Shown: positions 45,191-56,649 of the stretch, in pieces
Layout: each line of letters starts with the position of its first letter
Numbering within the stretch: the stretch's first letter is position 1
Source of the DNA: Macrothele yani
Taxonomy: Eukaryota; Arthropoda; Arachnida; Araneae; Macrothelidae
Direction: 5' to 3'
DNA: 64,000 nucleotides
Assembly (NCBI GenBank): GCA_039090855.1
Contig: CM077005.1
Location: 73,466,607-73,530,606 of the forward strand
Notes under the pieces: generated by a model
Database searches by the model: none
The model's input: the letters and a program-made list of their open reading frames with translations, nothing else
What the model was told of the DNA's origin: nothing
Position numbers and translations under genes: made by a program

Positions 45191-45209
45191 TACTCAATGT
45201 CAAGTAGAT

Positions 45210-45660
45210 TAGTTTAGTTCTAGATTAAGTAGAATGTATAGCGGCAAACACAACGAAAGTTATTTTTGCGATGACAGAAAACAAATGAGAGCGTGATCGA
45301 AAAACACGATGTGTGTATGGAGGACTATCACATTGTGTTTGAAGGGGTGTACGTTTTCATCCACGTACAGTGAATAACATTGTGCGCATCGGCTCGCGCC
45401 TCCCAAGGAAGGCATGCGTCACCGGTTGGGAACCTAGGGGTTAAACCATTGCGCCACCGGGGTGGATGACAAACTTTGGTCGGCCTAAGCGAAATGACTT
45501 CACGGACTCTCAGAATTGCATTTTTGACTCTTAAACAGGAATGATTTTGAGGTCTTAAAATGTAAATTTTCAATCAGATTTCGGATTTGAGTAACATACA
45601 GCATTTCTTCCAAAATGACGTGAAACTAAAATAAAAAAAATGCATTATATAGTGGTTTAT
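45210..45660. other. Short unassigned stretch with SINE tRNA-head fragment
   Basis: On the minus strand, about 45465-45400 reads ggtggcgcaatggtttaacc, an A-box-like tRNA head of the local SINE type, followed by diverged sequence. The remainder is unassigned AT-rich DNA. Confidence 0.55.
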
Positions 45661-46890
45661 GAAAAAAATAGAAACACTGGCTGCGACTAGAGTACATGCA
45701 ACGCGCCGCAGGAAAATCACAGGGACGACGTCAACGGCAATGTGTGGTATAAAAAGGGTGCAGTATGATGTCGGCTGTAACGTAGCAACAGGGTGCATGC
45801 AGTACGATGTCGGCTGTCACGTATTAGAGTCGCAGGTGCAACAGCTCTTGTGGAGTAATTGTAGACAATGCCGGATCTCAGTGACCTCAAAGAAAGCCAC
45901 GATCATTGGTGTGCGTCTTACAGGAGCTTCAGCAACTGGAACGGCAGAAATAGTAGGTATAACACAAGTAACTATATCACAGATTATGACAACATATGAA
46001 AACTAACACGACGTTGCCTACAAATGTACAGATTGTATACGCCATACGAAGATGTTATATAGGGATAGGCGAAAGTTGGCACTGATTGTACAATTTAAGC
46101 GCAGGATCACAGCGCCGTAAATAGCAGCAGAATTATTTGAACACCAGTCGGAATGATCCCGTTCACATCATAACAGTTCGTCGGGAACTACATCGTGCTG
46201 GTATTTATGGCTGTGCTTCAGTCCAAATGCCTCTGATTACCAACATCAACTCAACAAAACGTGTAAGGTGGTGCAAAGCACATAGTCGTGTCATCAGGTC
46301 TCATGAATTGTGCTTGCATTGTTTCACAGCACTGGGGGAGTATACCTTTAAAGAAAACCTGCAGAACCGTACCACCCCAACTGTTTGATTCCGATTATGA
46401 AGCATGGAGGTGGATCCTTGATACTGTGGGCGCGGCAGGAGGGGGGCGGCATATTGTGGCATTTCTTACGGCTATTGTTTATTCTGTAGGGTCTTGTACG
46501 AATCCGTTCTTGGGACCGCCTGCACCCAATGTTTCAGGTATTGTTCCCTAATAACGCCCTGGTTTTATGTGGTTTCATGCAGATAATGCACACGTGCGTT
46601 CTGCGAGTGCGTTAAGTTTTGGTTTGCCGAGCATAACGATTAGGTACAACAGCTACTTTGGCAACCTCAGTCTCCAGATTTCAATATTATAGAACATTTG
46701 TGCAAATATCTCGAGCCAAAAATGAGATTACACTTTCCACCTCCGATATCACTGGCACAGTTTCGACATATTTTACGGGAAGAATGGTCTTAATTCCATC
46801 ATTGAATGTGCATGACTTTTATAAGCCCATTTCAAGTCGAACTACTTCTACTCTGACAGCACGAGGTGGGACTATAATTTTTTAACCAAA
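45660..46890 (+). pseudogene. Tc1-like transposase remnant D
   Basis: The plus strand near 45900-46000 reads GVRLTGASATGTAEIVGITQ (first HTH). 46137-46388 reads NTSRNDPVHIITVRRELHRA and GIYGCASVQMPLITN (second HTH), then RVRWCKAHSRV. The catalytic region is scrambled: WFHADNAHVRSAS near 46568 marks the second Asp block. Many frameshifts are present. Terminal repeats are not clear. Confidence 0.8.
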
Positions 46891-46975
46891 GGTTCCCCAC
46901 AAACTTTCAGTATTTCCATTATTTCAGTTAACCCCTATAAGTTACTGAATACGTCAACATAGGTCTTAAGTAATA

Positions 46976-47960
46976 TACACAGATGAGCTATTAAATTATG
47001 ACCATCTACCTAATAAGATGTAGGACCCCATTTTGCCCGCAAAACAGCGGCAACCCGGCAAGGCATCGATTCGATGAGGTGGCGATAGGTTTCCTAGATT
47101 ATCTGGTACCATAATGTCAACAGAAGGCCTTCCAGTTCCTGTACATTTCGGGATGGTGGTGATTTAGTGCGCACCCGCTTTTCCAACTCGAACCACAAAT
47201 GTTCGATTGGGTTCATGTCAGATAAATTTCGAGTGCAGGGCATTAACAGAAAATCACCAGCATGTTCCTGGAACCACTTCTTGACGATTCTGGACGTGTA
47301 GCATGGCGCATTATCGTATTGGAAATGGCCATCATCAGCAGGGAACACAGTTGTCATGAATGGGTGAACTTGGTCCTCAACGATGTTCAGATACCTGACA
47401 GCTGTCAGGGATTGTACTATTGAGATAATGGGGTCTAAAGCGTCCCAGGAATCTTGATTCGTCAGACCAGGCCACTTTCTTCCAATCATCCGTCGGTCCA
47501 ATCGCGATGATCTTGGGCTCATTTCATGAGTTCTTTGCGATGAAGTGCAGTGAGCATGGGGACCCGGCTGGGTCTTCGGCTACGCAGGCCCATGCTCAGA
47601 AAGCTGCTATGAACTGTGTGCTGTGACATATTGCCCTAACCACCTCTGTTGTAGCTGCGGGTAATTTATCGCACTGTGGCGCTGCAATTGCTGTAAAGAA
47701 TGAGCGAAAGTCTCCACTTCTCTCAGGCATCAATGAGCTACGGACTACACACGACTGGACTACGGTTCGTCATTTGGCCATCTGTGCACCACTTTTGATA
47801 CGTACTCACTACAGCTGCACGTGAACAACCCAGAAGCCGCACCGTTTTCGATATCGTATTTTCGAAGTGCTGTGCCATTACAAATTGTTCTTTATTAAAC
47901 TACGATGAATCTGGAGCTTTTCCCATTCTGACGCCAAACACTACTAACCGAAAGCCGGTC
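46976..47960 (-). pseudogene. Tc1-superfamily transposase remnant E with 36-residue D-E spacing
   Basis: The minus frame 47094-47522 carries FQYDNAPCYTSRIVKKWFQE (second Asp) and DMNPIEHLWFELEKRVR (Glu), with 36 residues between them (DD36E). Farther 5' (47560-47930) broken frames read KEQFVMAQHFENTI, LGCSRAAVVSTYQKWCTDGQ (HTH) and GLRSRRPSRVPMLTA. Frameshifts and stops make it inactive. The 36-residue spacing sets it apart from the DD34E elements of the window. Confidence 0.85.
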
Positions 47961-48019
47961 CTCAGGTTGTATACATACTGCTCTGTGAACTTCCTTTGCA
48001 CCACCGTTCGGTCTCCAGG

Positions 48020-48137
48020 CGCGAGGCATAAATGTGCATTGCAGTTTTCACGGAATCTCTGCTTCTAAAAATTTTATTTTAAAATTTATTTTTGTGATAG
48101 ATAGAAGTCACGACGATGAATAATATACATAAATTTA
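48020..48137. repeat. Modular repeat fragment
   Basis: Contains acggaatctctgcttctaaa followed by tttattttaaaatttatttt, a decayed monomer junction of the family at 26340-30300. A SINE follows immediately. Confidence 0.5.
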
Positions 48138-48345
48138 TTTTCTGTTTGGTGGTATAACGACCACCACGAGTGATTCAGTGGGCTGTAAGCAGTCATCCAT
48201 CCCTGATTTAGGGCCATTGGTTCCAGAGAAGGGAGATGGTCAGTGCCGTAAGGCAAACACATCATCCATGCCTCACCCGAAATTTCAATGCCTCGGAAAA
48301 ATGACCAGAAGCCAGCGCTTAGATCACTGCAACACCGAGACGGCA
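48138..48345 (-). repeat. tRNA-derived SINE
   Basis: Aligns with 18026-18256: gtggtataacgaccaccacg, gctgtaagcagtcatcca, ttagggccattggttccaga and catcatccatgcctcacc. The tRNA head near 48300-48345 is mutated. Minus orientation; appears inserted in the modular repeat. Confidence 0.8.
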
Positions 48346-48599
48346 TATATTTTACAATATTTTGTGAGGAAAATTCATTGCCATAATGGAGCGTATGTGC
48401 ATATTTCCGTTTTTAACACGTGCGCAATCGCCTTTTCGCTTCCAAAATTTCAGCAGTGAAAATCCTTTTCTAGTGATGTCATCATGATCCGCAAAGAAAA
48501 AAATTGTATTTTTGTTTTCACAAAATATTGTTCAGCTCTCCTACAAGGGACGTTAATGAAAATCTCTGTAACCGTGATGTCTCCTCTTCTAAAAGTACG

Positions 48600-48985
48600 G
48601 TAAAAAAAACCCGGGTAGGCTCAGTGCTGATTGAGCCGTCAATTTGGAACTGTACGACTTACAGATCGGAGAGTTGAAATAAGCTAGTTGAGTATGGTTT
48701 CGAAGCGTTCATTTAATTTTTTATAGCCCACACAGGTCTATGATATGAAAAACAGCTTACATAATTTTTACAAATAATGCTGGATACATTGCGAACACAA
48801 AGCAGATTGATACACGAAATACTCAACGTGGCGTTCTGTCTTCTTCGGCTTCTTACATTACTCATCACTTGCGCCTGCCTCTCGCTTTAATTTTCTCCAC
48901 TTTTGCTTGCGTTCATTCTGCTAATTCCGCGGCATTGTCGAAAATGTTAACCCGTTCAAAAGAAAAGAATTTTTTTTAATTTTAG
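48600..48985. repeat. Dispersed repeat block (copy of 27900-28290)
   Basis: Colinear with 27900-28290 over about 390 bp (see that entry) and passes into tttaaaccactgcgatatgt, where the Tc1 element F is inserted. Confidence 0.85.
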
Positions 48986-49015
48986 TTTAAACCACTGCGA
49001 TATGTTCTTTATATA

Positions 49016-50423
49016 CACTGCTGGCCACCCAAAATGCAACACCAAGAAGGACAGGAGATAGCAAAGCCAGATTTACTGGACACATAACAACAGATACAAA
49101 GATGAAACGATTGAGCTTACAGGCCCGTGCGACTTACGGAACACGCAGATATCAATAGTTCGTGTGGCCCCCGTGCATGGCAATAACGGCCGCTACACGC
49201 CGCGGCATTGAGCGAAAGAGGCTTTGGATGTGCGCTTGGGGTATGTCGGTCCAGGCTGCATCCACATGTTGCCACAGTTCATCAGGTGTAGCCGTGGGTG
49301 GTGCTTGCTGGGCCACTCGGTTGCCGATCAGCGACCAGACGAGTTCGATGGGCGACATATCGGGAGAGCAGGTGGGCCACGGCAGCATTGACACCTGGTG
49401 GACCGTGAAGAATTGATGCAACATGCGTGCCGCGTGCGGGTGCGCATTGTCCTGTTGAAACGTGGTCGCTGGCAGGTCCTGTAGGTAAGGGAGGACTACA
49501 TACTCCAAAACGTCGGAGATGTAGCGGTGGCTGTTGAGTGCATCAGCGATGCGTACCAAAGAGGTGCGTGTGTCATATCCAATTGCGCCCCAAACCATAA
49601 CGTCGGGCGACGGACCTGTATCGCGATGCATAATGCAGGCGTCATACAGTCTCTCGCCGCGGTGCCGCCACACGCGGATCCGACCATCGTGGTGTTGCGG
49701 GGAGAAGTGGGATTGGTCGGAGAAGACAATATAGTGCCATTCCGTAGTCCAGGTGCGGCGTTCAACGGCCCACTGCCGCCGCACTCCCCGGTGGTGTAAC
49801 GTCAATGGCAATCGGAGCAATGGGCGCCGTGCGACAAGTCCCCGCTCCTGCAGACGACGTCGAACGGTACGTGCTGACACAGGTTGTTGTGCAACACACC
49901 CTAATTCCTGCGCTAACGTTCGTGATGTGGCGGGGCGAGCCGTCAATGCCCGCCACAGATAATGCCGGTCCTCTCGTTTGGTGGTGTGCCGCGGCTACGA
50001 CAATTGCTCACGTCGGTCCGTCCGTCCTTCCTGCACCCACTGAATCCATACTCGCCTCACTGTGGCTGGATGTCATCCCACACGGGCGCAATGCCTCGAT
50101 ACGATAAACCGCTGTCGCGATAAGCCACTGTTCGTCCTCTGTCCAACTCCGAAACGTGCTGGAATGACTGCCGTATTCTGCAACGAGGCATCAGGAAGCT
50201 TCTCACGCACAGGTCCGGCAGCTCAACACCCGTCCACTACTTACACCCCGCCTTCTGTGCATCCTTTTTATAGTGTTTCTCGGTGGCGTGCCACGCGCAC
50301 ATGATTTGCATATGACCTGCAATGCTAATCGTTTGCATGTCCTCTCACGGGCGACGTATGCTGCGAATTCCAGGCCAATCGGATGCTTCCTTCTTGGTGT
50401 TGCATTTTGGGTGGTCAGCAGTA
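49016..50423 (-). mobile_element. Tc1-like transposon F, DD34E, nearly intact
   Basis: Inverted ends ctgctggccacccaaaatgc (from 49018) and the complement at about 50402-50421, with TA at 49014-49015 and 50424-50425. Length is 1408 bp. The minus frame 49152-49946 (264 codons) contains an HTH tail (LAQELGCVAQQPVSARTVRR), WHYIVFSDQSHF (first Asp), TTFQQDNAHPHAAR (second Asp) and SPDMSPIELVWS (Glu), with exactly 34 residues between the last two. The first HTH module upstream (about 50000-50180) is broken by at least one stop or frameshift. It sits inside the dispersed modular repeat, so it is younger than that repeat. Best-preserved transposase of the window. Confidence 0.94.
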
Positions 50424-50425
50424 TA

Positions 50426-51178
50426 TTTGAATCGATTTCGCCGAGAGCTTTAAAACGATTCTAGGCACAGTCAATTTGCACTCACGGTTGTCTGGATAAA
50501 CATCGATATTATAAAAAGTGTTCACCGGTTCACAAGAAAACAAATTTTAAAATGTTCATTTCAAACCACTGCGAAGTGTTCTTCGTATATTTGAAAAGGT
50601 CTCGTCGGAGCTTTAAAACGATTCCCCGTGCACAGGGAGCGCGGGGAGGGTCGCGCACACGATGTAGTACGCAGTACGCAAATTGGACTCCATGCTGTTT
50701 ACGAATATGCTGACACAATTAGTGTGCGGCAGGTATTTTAAACGCTATAATGATTTTAATTGGGATCTATTTTTGTCAACTGCGGAGTTAGAAGTAGTCC
50801 TACGTCAAAATCATTTTGGTGCTGATAACGTTTGTGTCGAGAACTACTTTTCATATATTTGCCAATTTTTTGTACGACACAATTTTGCCACCAGGGAATG
50901 TAAGCGCTCATGCTTACATTTTTTATGTTCTTAGAAATGAAGGAACGGCGCCATACTTGTGGCGCATTTCCTTCGTTTCGAAGAACACGATTTGAAAAAT
51001 CCCTTTTGCCTTGGATAACTTCTGTTTTGAGAAGTGCTTTATGCAGTTGTGTGCCAAGGTCACACAGCTGCATAAAGCACTTCTCAAAAATATATATATA
51101 TATAATATAAGAAGAACACTACTAACTTGCGGATTGTGAATTATGCTCGGATTTTTCCCAGAGGGCGTCAATGTATTG
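50426..51178. repeat. Modular repeat family, second copy, downstream part
   Basis: 50430-50810 is colinear with 30150-30720. Beyond it lie decayed monomers with ttgccaccagggaatgtaag near 50886 and cacgatttgaaaaatccctt near 50986, plus a G-rich remnant cccagagggcgtc near 51157. Confidence 0.75.
51025..51089. repeat. 29-bp hairpin
   Basis: Arms 51025-51053 and 51061-51089 are reverse complements with one GU-type mismatch and the 7-nt loop ccaaggt. The left arm continues a repeat monomer (tctgttttgagaagtgcttt). The right arm is followed by a short (TA)n. Confidence 0.92.
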
Positions 51179-51407
51179 CAGTAGAGTCTCGTAGTAGAGT
51201 CTCGATAATTCGAGGTAATTGGGTCCGGAACCCACTTGGATTACTGAAAACTCGGATTAAGCGGAATTTCAAAACACGAGCACGATTCTGAACAAAGGTA
51301 GTTAAATGTGAACCTAAAACTTGTAGAGTGATTTTTAATGATCAATAAGAAATGTTAGCAAAAATGAATTAAACAAAGACCATGATTTACATCATATTAA
51401 CATACAT
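51179..51407. mobile_element. pogo/Tigger left end
   Basis: Starts cagtagagtctcg (partly duplicated) and continues ctcgataattcgagg and ggtccggaacccac, then gaaaactcggattaagcgg. This is the typical subterminal pattern of pogo/Tigger elements. A matching inverted end lies at 57640-57699. The RTE LINE is inserted just after it. Confidence 0.7.
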
Positions 51408-51627
51408 ACATATCACTGGGATGTAAGGTCAGGTGATGCGTAACATCACAGCCTCTCCTTGACAAATGTCAACCCCGCCTTCTCGTGGTGCATCCTGTTC
51501 CCACTAAAGGGGGCTCTGACGACCGCAAATAGCGGTATAACTATACCATCGGGATCAGAGGAAATGCTATCCCACACTCACCAACCCGCTTGGCCAGCGT
51601 GGTGAGTTATGGCCAAACACCTCCAAA

Positions 51628-52476
51628 ATGACTCTACAACTTAAATCTTGGCCCTCAGTCTCCGGCAGCTGGAATGTACCTGGCCAAGGCAGCGGCCAGT
51701 GCGACATGAAGGCAGAGGGTGCTAAGAATCCCCTGAGGACCGGACTAGGCTGCCATTTGATGCTGACCTTGGCTACCTACAACGCACGCTCCCTATCTTC
51801 TGATTCAAGGCTTCTTGAATTGGAAGAGGAACTACAAAGGATCAAGTGGGACATCGTCGGGCTGAGTGAGGTAAGGAGAAAAGGAGAAGATCTCATTGAA
51901 CTGAAAAGTGGACATCTCTTCTACTATCGTGGGACAGATACTGGCAGAACTAGTGGTGTTGGATTTATAATAAACAAGAAACTGAAGGATAAAGTGGTAG
52001 AAGTTGAAAGTTCCTCGGACAGAGCTGCACGACTCGTTATCCAACTATCGAGAAGATACCAGGCTCAGATTATTCAAACTTATGCCCCCACCACAAGTCA
52101 TCCTGAAGAAGAAATTGAAGAATTTTATGAGGAAATTCGTCATCTAAATAATAAAGGTAAGCAGCACTTGAAGATAATTATGGGAGATTTCAATGCAAAA
52201 ATAGGGCACCGGCAACAGAATGAAACTTCAGTAGGTAAATTCGGTCACGGCAACAGAAACCAGCGTGGAAATACTCTCGTTGAGTTTGCAGAGGCAGAAG
52301 GATTTTTCATCTTGAATTCCTTTTTCAAGAAAAAGCCACACAGGAAATGGACATGGAGACATCCAATTGGGACGACAAGTGAAATTGATTTTATTATGTG
52401 TAACAAAAAATTCGTCATCGAAGACTGCAGTGTGCTAAACAAGTTCAACACAGGTAGTGACCATAGATTGGTGTGA
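51628..52476 (+). pseudogene. RTE endonuclease segment
   Basis: The AP-endonuclease-like domain nicks target DNA for target-primed reverse transcription. Key blocks are visible in order: the N-terminal TLATYNARSL, the SEVR catalytic Glu region, the TYAPT block, the GDFNAKIG block and the terminal SDHRLV with catalytic His. It ends at a TGA directly after SDHRLV, where related elements continue into the linker. In-frame coding resumes 6 bp later. Confidence 0.9.
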
Positions 52477-52482
52477 TGTAAG

Positions 52483-54578
52483 ATGCACCTCAACACTAAA
52501 CTGGAACGTGGCAAGCTCATAAGACAAACAAAATGTATTGACATAACCAACCTTAAAAAACACCATAATACTTTCAAGTTGGAACTGAAGAACAGATTCT
52601 CTGCTTTAGGCCTAACATCGGAAGAAGTGGATATTTCGGAAGTTAACAGAAAAGTAACCAAAGCTCTTATGGAAACAGCAACAAAATTAGCTGGGTCTAA
52701 GAACAAGTTATATGTAAACAAATTATCAGGAAAAACCAAAATGTTGATGCAAAAAAGAAGAGAGATGAGGACAACTAAAGAAGATGTGACTTCCAAAGTG
52801 GAATATATAGAGCTATGCAAGACAGCACGAAAAAGTATCACTGAAGACGTAAGGAAATTCAACTGTGAGCTAGTGAGGAAAGCAATTGAAAACAACCAAA
52901 GCCTAAAGATAGCAAAGGGACATCTCAGTAAGGGAAGAAAACAGATTATGGCTCTGAGAAAAGAAGATGGTTCTATAACAAGAAATAGAGGTGAAATTTT
53001 GACAAGAGTGAAAGATTTCTACTCCAAATTATATGAAAGGGATGATACATGTACTCCAGACATCATGAAAGGTACCAGAGTTCTTCCAGTCCTCCCAGCA
53101 GAAGTTGCACATGCAATCAAGAACATGAAGCGGGGGAAAGCTCCAGGAGAAGATGGAATTACTATAGACATCATACAAGAAGCAAGTGGAGAAATTGAAA
53201 CAGTACTCGCCCAAATTTTCACTGATGCCTTAATGAAGGGAAGATTCCTGAGGATTGGAACAATGCTACAATGATCCTGCTACATAAAAAAGGTGACATT
53301 GAGGATCTCAGGAACTACAGACCTATCAGCCTCCTATCAGTGGTTTATAAAATCTTCACTAAAGTTCTTTCACACCGCTTGAAGGTAACACTGGACATGG
53401 CTCAACCGAGAGAACAAGCTGGATTCAGGAGTGGCTACAGCACAATAGATCATATCCACGTACTGAGAGAACTAATTGAAAGAGCGAGGGAATATGAACT
53501 TCCATTGTGCATGGCTTTTATCGATTATGAAAAAGCCTTTGATTCGGTGAAACCATCAGCAGTTACCACGGCTCTGAAATCCTGCGGTATTGAAGATGCA
53601 TACATTAATATTATTAATAACATCTATGAAAATGCAAGTGCAAAGATTCGGCTGTTTGAAAATACAACACACATAAAAATTGGAAAGGGAGTGAGACAAG
53701 GTGACACCATAACTCCGAAGCTCTTTAATGCCACATTGGAAAATGTCTTTCAATCACTGAACTGGGAAAACAAAGGGATAAAGATTAATGGAGATTATCT
53801 AACCCACCTTCGTTTTGCTGATGACGTAGTCATTTTTGCAACTACCCCATCAGAGCTGCAGAGTATGATCCAGGAACTTGCTGACAAGAGTAAAGAAGTG
53901 GGATTAAAAATGAACTTTCAGAAGACAAAAGTGATGTTCAATGCTTTTACAAGAAATGAAGATTTATCGATTGATGGAGAAAAACTGGAGATAACAGATA
54001 CGTATGTTTATCTTGGACAGCAGATATCAAGTGAGGGTCACATTGATGAAGAAATTAATCGGCGTACAAAACTTGCCTGGAGAGCTTTTGGAAGAAACAG
54101 CATAATTTTCAAGAGCAATATGCCATTATGTCTTAAAAGAAAAGTGTTTGATCAATGCATCCTTCCAGTGCTTACGTATGGTGCAGAGACGTGGACCTTA
54201 ACTAAAAGAGACATACAAAGGCTGCAGACAACTCAAAGAAGCATGGAGAGGTGCATGCTTGGTATAACCAGGAGAGATAAGAAGAGGAACTCGTGGATCC
54301 GAAAAATGACAAGAGTGGAAGACATCATGATCAGAGTTAAATCCCTGAAATGGCAATGGGCTGGACATACTGCCAGAAGGACAGACCATAGATGGACAGC
54401 CGAAATTTTAGATTGGATTCCAAGGGACAGGAAAAGACCCAGAAAAAGACCACATGGGAGATGGGTGGATGAAATTCGTAAATATGCGGGAGTGACATGG
54501 AGGAGACTGGCACAAGACAGACCGTTGTGGAGGAAACTTGGGGAGACCTTCGTCCAGCAGTGGATTGATAATGGTTGA
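52483..54578 (+). pseudogene. RTE reverse transcriptase segment (one frameshift)
   Basis: The linker (52483-53050) and the first RT blocks (APGEDGITIDIIQEASGEIE near 53140) are in one frame. After a one-base deletion near 53223 the rest of RT is in frame 53271-54578. The catalytic box is FADDVVIF at about 53812. The C-terminal HxxR-type segment (WAGHTARRTDHRW) is also present. The frame ends at 54578 and the TGA repeat follows at once. Confidence 0.92.
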
Positions 54579-54606
54579 CAATGATGATGATGATGACATA
54601 TCACTG

Positions 54607-54889
54607 TGCTGTTCTCTGAGATTCAGAGGCTACCTCCACAAAGAAATACAAACTACCAGATAAATTTTGAACTGATTATTTACTTACTGTTGCCATATAA
54701 AACTTCTCCATTTAGAGCGATCTTGGCACACAACTCGAGCTTCACTGACATGCATCACTCGACGTACACAAGACCTTCTATACTTCATATTCATAATCCA
54801 AATTTTCATAATTATCATGTAAATAAAACTTTTTATTTATTACCCATAACCAAAACTTAACTACTACCTGAATTAAACAACATTAAAAT
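54607..54889. other. Unassigned stretch
   Basis: The frame 54606-54860 plus has no recognised domain. It may be interior DNA of the broken pogo/Tigger element. Confidence 0.35.
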
Positions 54890-56625
54890 TACTTCCGGAC
54901 AAGTAAATGATGACATTCATCTAGCTGTTATTAAAAATGTAGCCGAACTAAACATAAACCCCCTAGTAAATATTTTCAACCTTGTTTTCTCAAACGGCAT
55001 TTCCACTTGCATTAAAAATTACAAAAAATACCCCTATATATAAAGTGGTTTTAGAAATGATGCTAACAATTATCGCCCCATAGCTAATATGCCAACTTTG
55101 CTAAATTCTTGGAAAAAATTAATCTACATGAGATTAATTTCATATTTATAAAAATTTAATATCATTAATATAATTCAGTTTGGCTTTCAACCCATTAAAT
55201 CAACAGAATCTGCACTCTTCCACCTACAGAATAAAATCCAAAAAAATCTAGAATCAAATAACATTACACTTGCTGTATTTTGGATTTAACCAAAGCGTTT
55301 GATATTCTCAATCATTAATTTCTTTTAACTACATTACTAATGTGGGTGTGAGGGGTGTTTCACATACTTTATTCAGTAATTATTTATCTGACAGATTTAA
55401 ATATACTATCGTTGATCAATCACAATCACCGCTATCATTAGTTACTTTAGGGGTTCATCAAGGCTCAGTTCTGGGTCCCTTATTATTATTTTTATATAGC
55501 AATGATATTTTTAATATAACCTCTAACAATGACAAAATTCTTTATGCGGATGATACAACAATATTATTCAATGGAAAACTTCTCAATGAAATAGTTATTC
55601 AAGCAAATCTTCAATTACAAATTTACTCAGAATTGTTAACATACAATGAACTTATAATTAATGTCAGTAAAACCAAACTTCTTGTCGTTACCAGACAGAA
55701 AATATCCCAAATGCAAGTTCCATACTTACTTAAGAATAATACACATGTTGGTACAGTACAAAGTCTGGAGTATCTGGGAATTATTTTAAATTCTGACCTA
55801 GGATGGAATAACTCCATAGATTCAATTGCAAATCGAATCTCAAAAAATACCGGAATTGTAAGCAAACTTATATCAAGTCTAACTACTAAGACACTTAGAC
55901 TTTTATACTACATACATATACAATCACACATTAACTATTTCTTTTCCTCATGGGAACAAGCTACTGAAACCAATATCAAAAAACTAGAAATATTACGGAA
56001 TAAATACATAAGGTTATTAGACTTAAAAACAAATTCTGCTTCTCATACCAACTTCCCGCTTTTCACCTCATGTCAACTGCAACTTTAATGGAAATGTATC
56101 TGTTAAATAATTATTTGACTTCAAAATCGGTGAACTAATGTTCCAAAGAATAAAACAAAATTTATGCACAGATATCTTCGAATTGAATTGTCATACTTAT
56201 AACTATGAAACGAGACAAAGATCATTATTAAGACCGATATATCCAAAAACTCTCATGATGAAACGGAGTTTAAAGTATATTTGTCCTGAATTTTGGAATG
56301 TGTGCCTGTCGAGTTGACCATAATAAATAACCTAAACTTATTCAAAAATAAACTAAAAAAATACCTATTAGTTTAAATAAAAAATTAATAATAAAAAACA
56401 AATTATTTATAATATAACTAACACTTAACATTGCTGCTGTGTTTGAAGAACCTGTGCTTGCTTGTCTATATATTTGAGAAATCAGGGCTTTTGTCAGGAC
56501 TTACTGAGGCCTTTTCCCTGATTCTCCCTTGATGTTCTCTGTAATACAAAATATTAATGTATATTCATAAATCCTAAACGCAACAGCAAGAATAAAATGT
56601 ATTATTATTTATTATTATTTTTCTC
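54890..56625 (+). pseudogene. CR1/Jockey-like LINE remnant, 5'-truncated
   Basis: Broken frames near 54950-55310 read NINPLVNIFNLVFSNGIS and NYRPIANMP, and ESALFHLQNKIQ and LESNNITLAVF, RT blocks 1-4. The frame 55342-56088 (248 codons) continues GVHQGSVLGPLLLFLYSNDI and KILYADDTTILF (YADD catalytic box), then SLEYLGIILNSDL. The 3' part near 56200-56320 has RSLLRPIYPKTL and FWN-like residues. It ends in an (ATT)n tail around 56600-56620. The endonuclease is missing. CR1 versus Jockey cannot be decided by eye. Confidence 0.8.
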
Positions 56626-56649
56626 ATGCAGACACTTTTGAATCTGATC

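Larger units (their letters stand above)
51419..54595 (+). mobile_element. Full-length RTE-clade LINE with 11-bp target-site duplication
   Basis: The duplication acatatcactg (51408-51418 and 54596-54606) brackets a 3177-bp element ending in (TGA)n. Frame 51628-52476 encodes the AP endonuclease: TLATYNARSL, IVGLSEVRRKG, TYAPTT, IIMGDFNAKIG, SEIDFIM and TGSDHRLV. A TGA then interrupts the same frame, which continues 52483-53274. A one-base loss near 53223 (compare 15055) shifts to frame 53271-54578. That frame holds the RT (LRNYRPISLLSVVYKIFTK, AFIDYEKAFDSV, GVRQGDTI, FADDVVIFATT) and the C-terminal segment ending FVQQWIDNG. Only these two lesions were noticed, so the insertion is fairly young. 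Confidence 0.95.
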
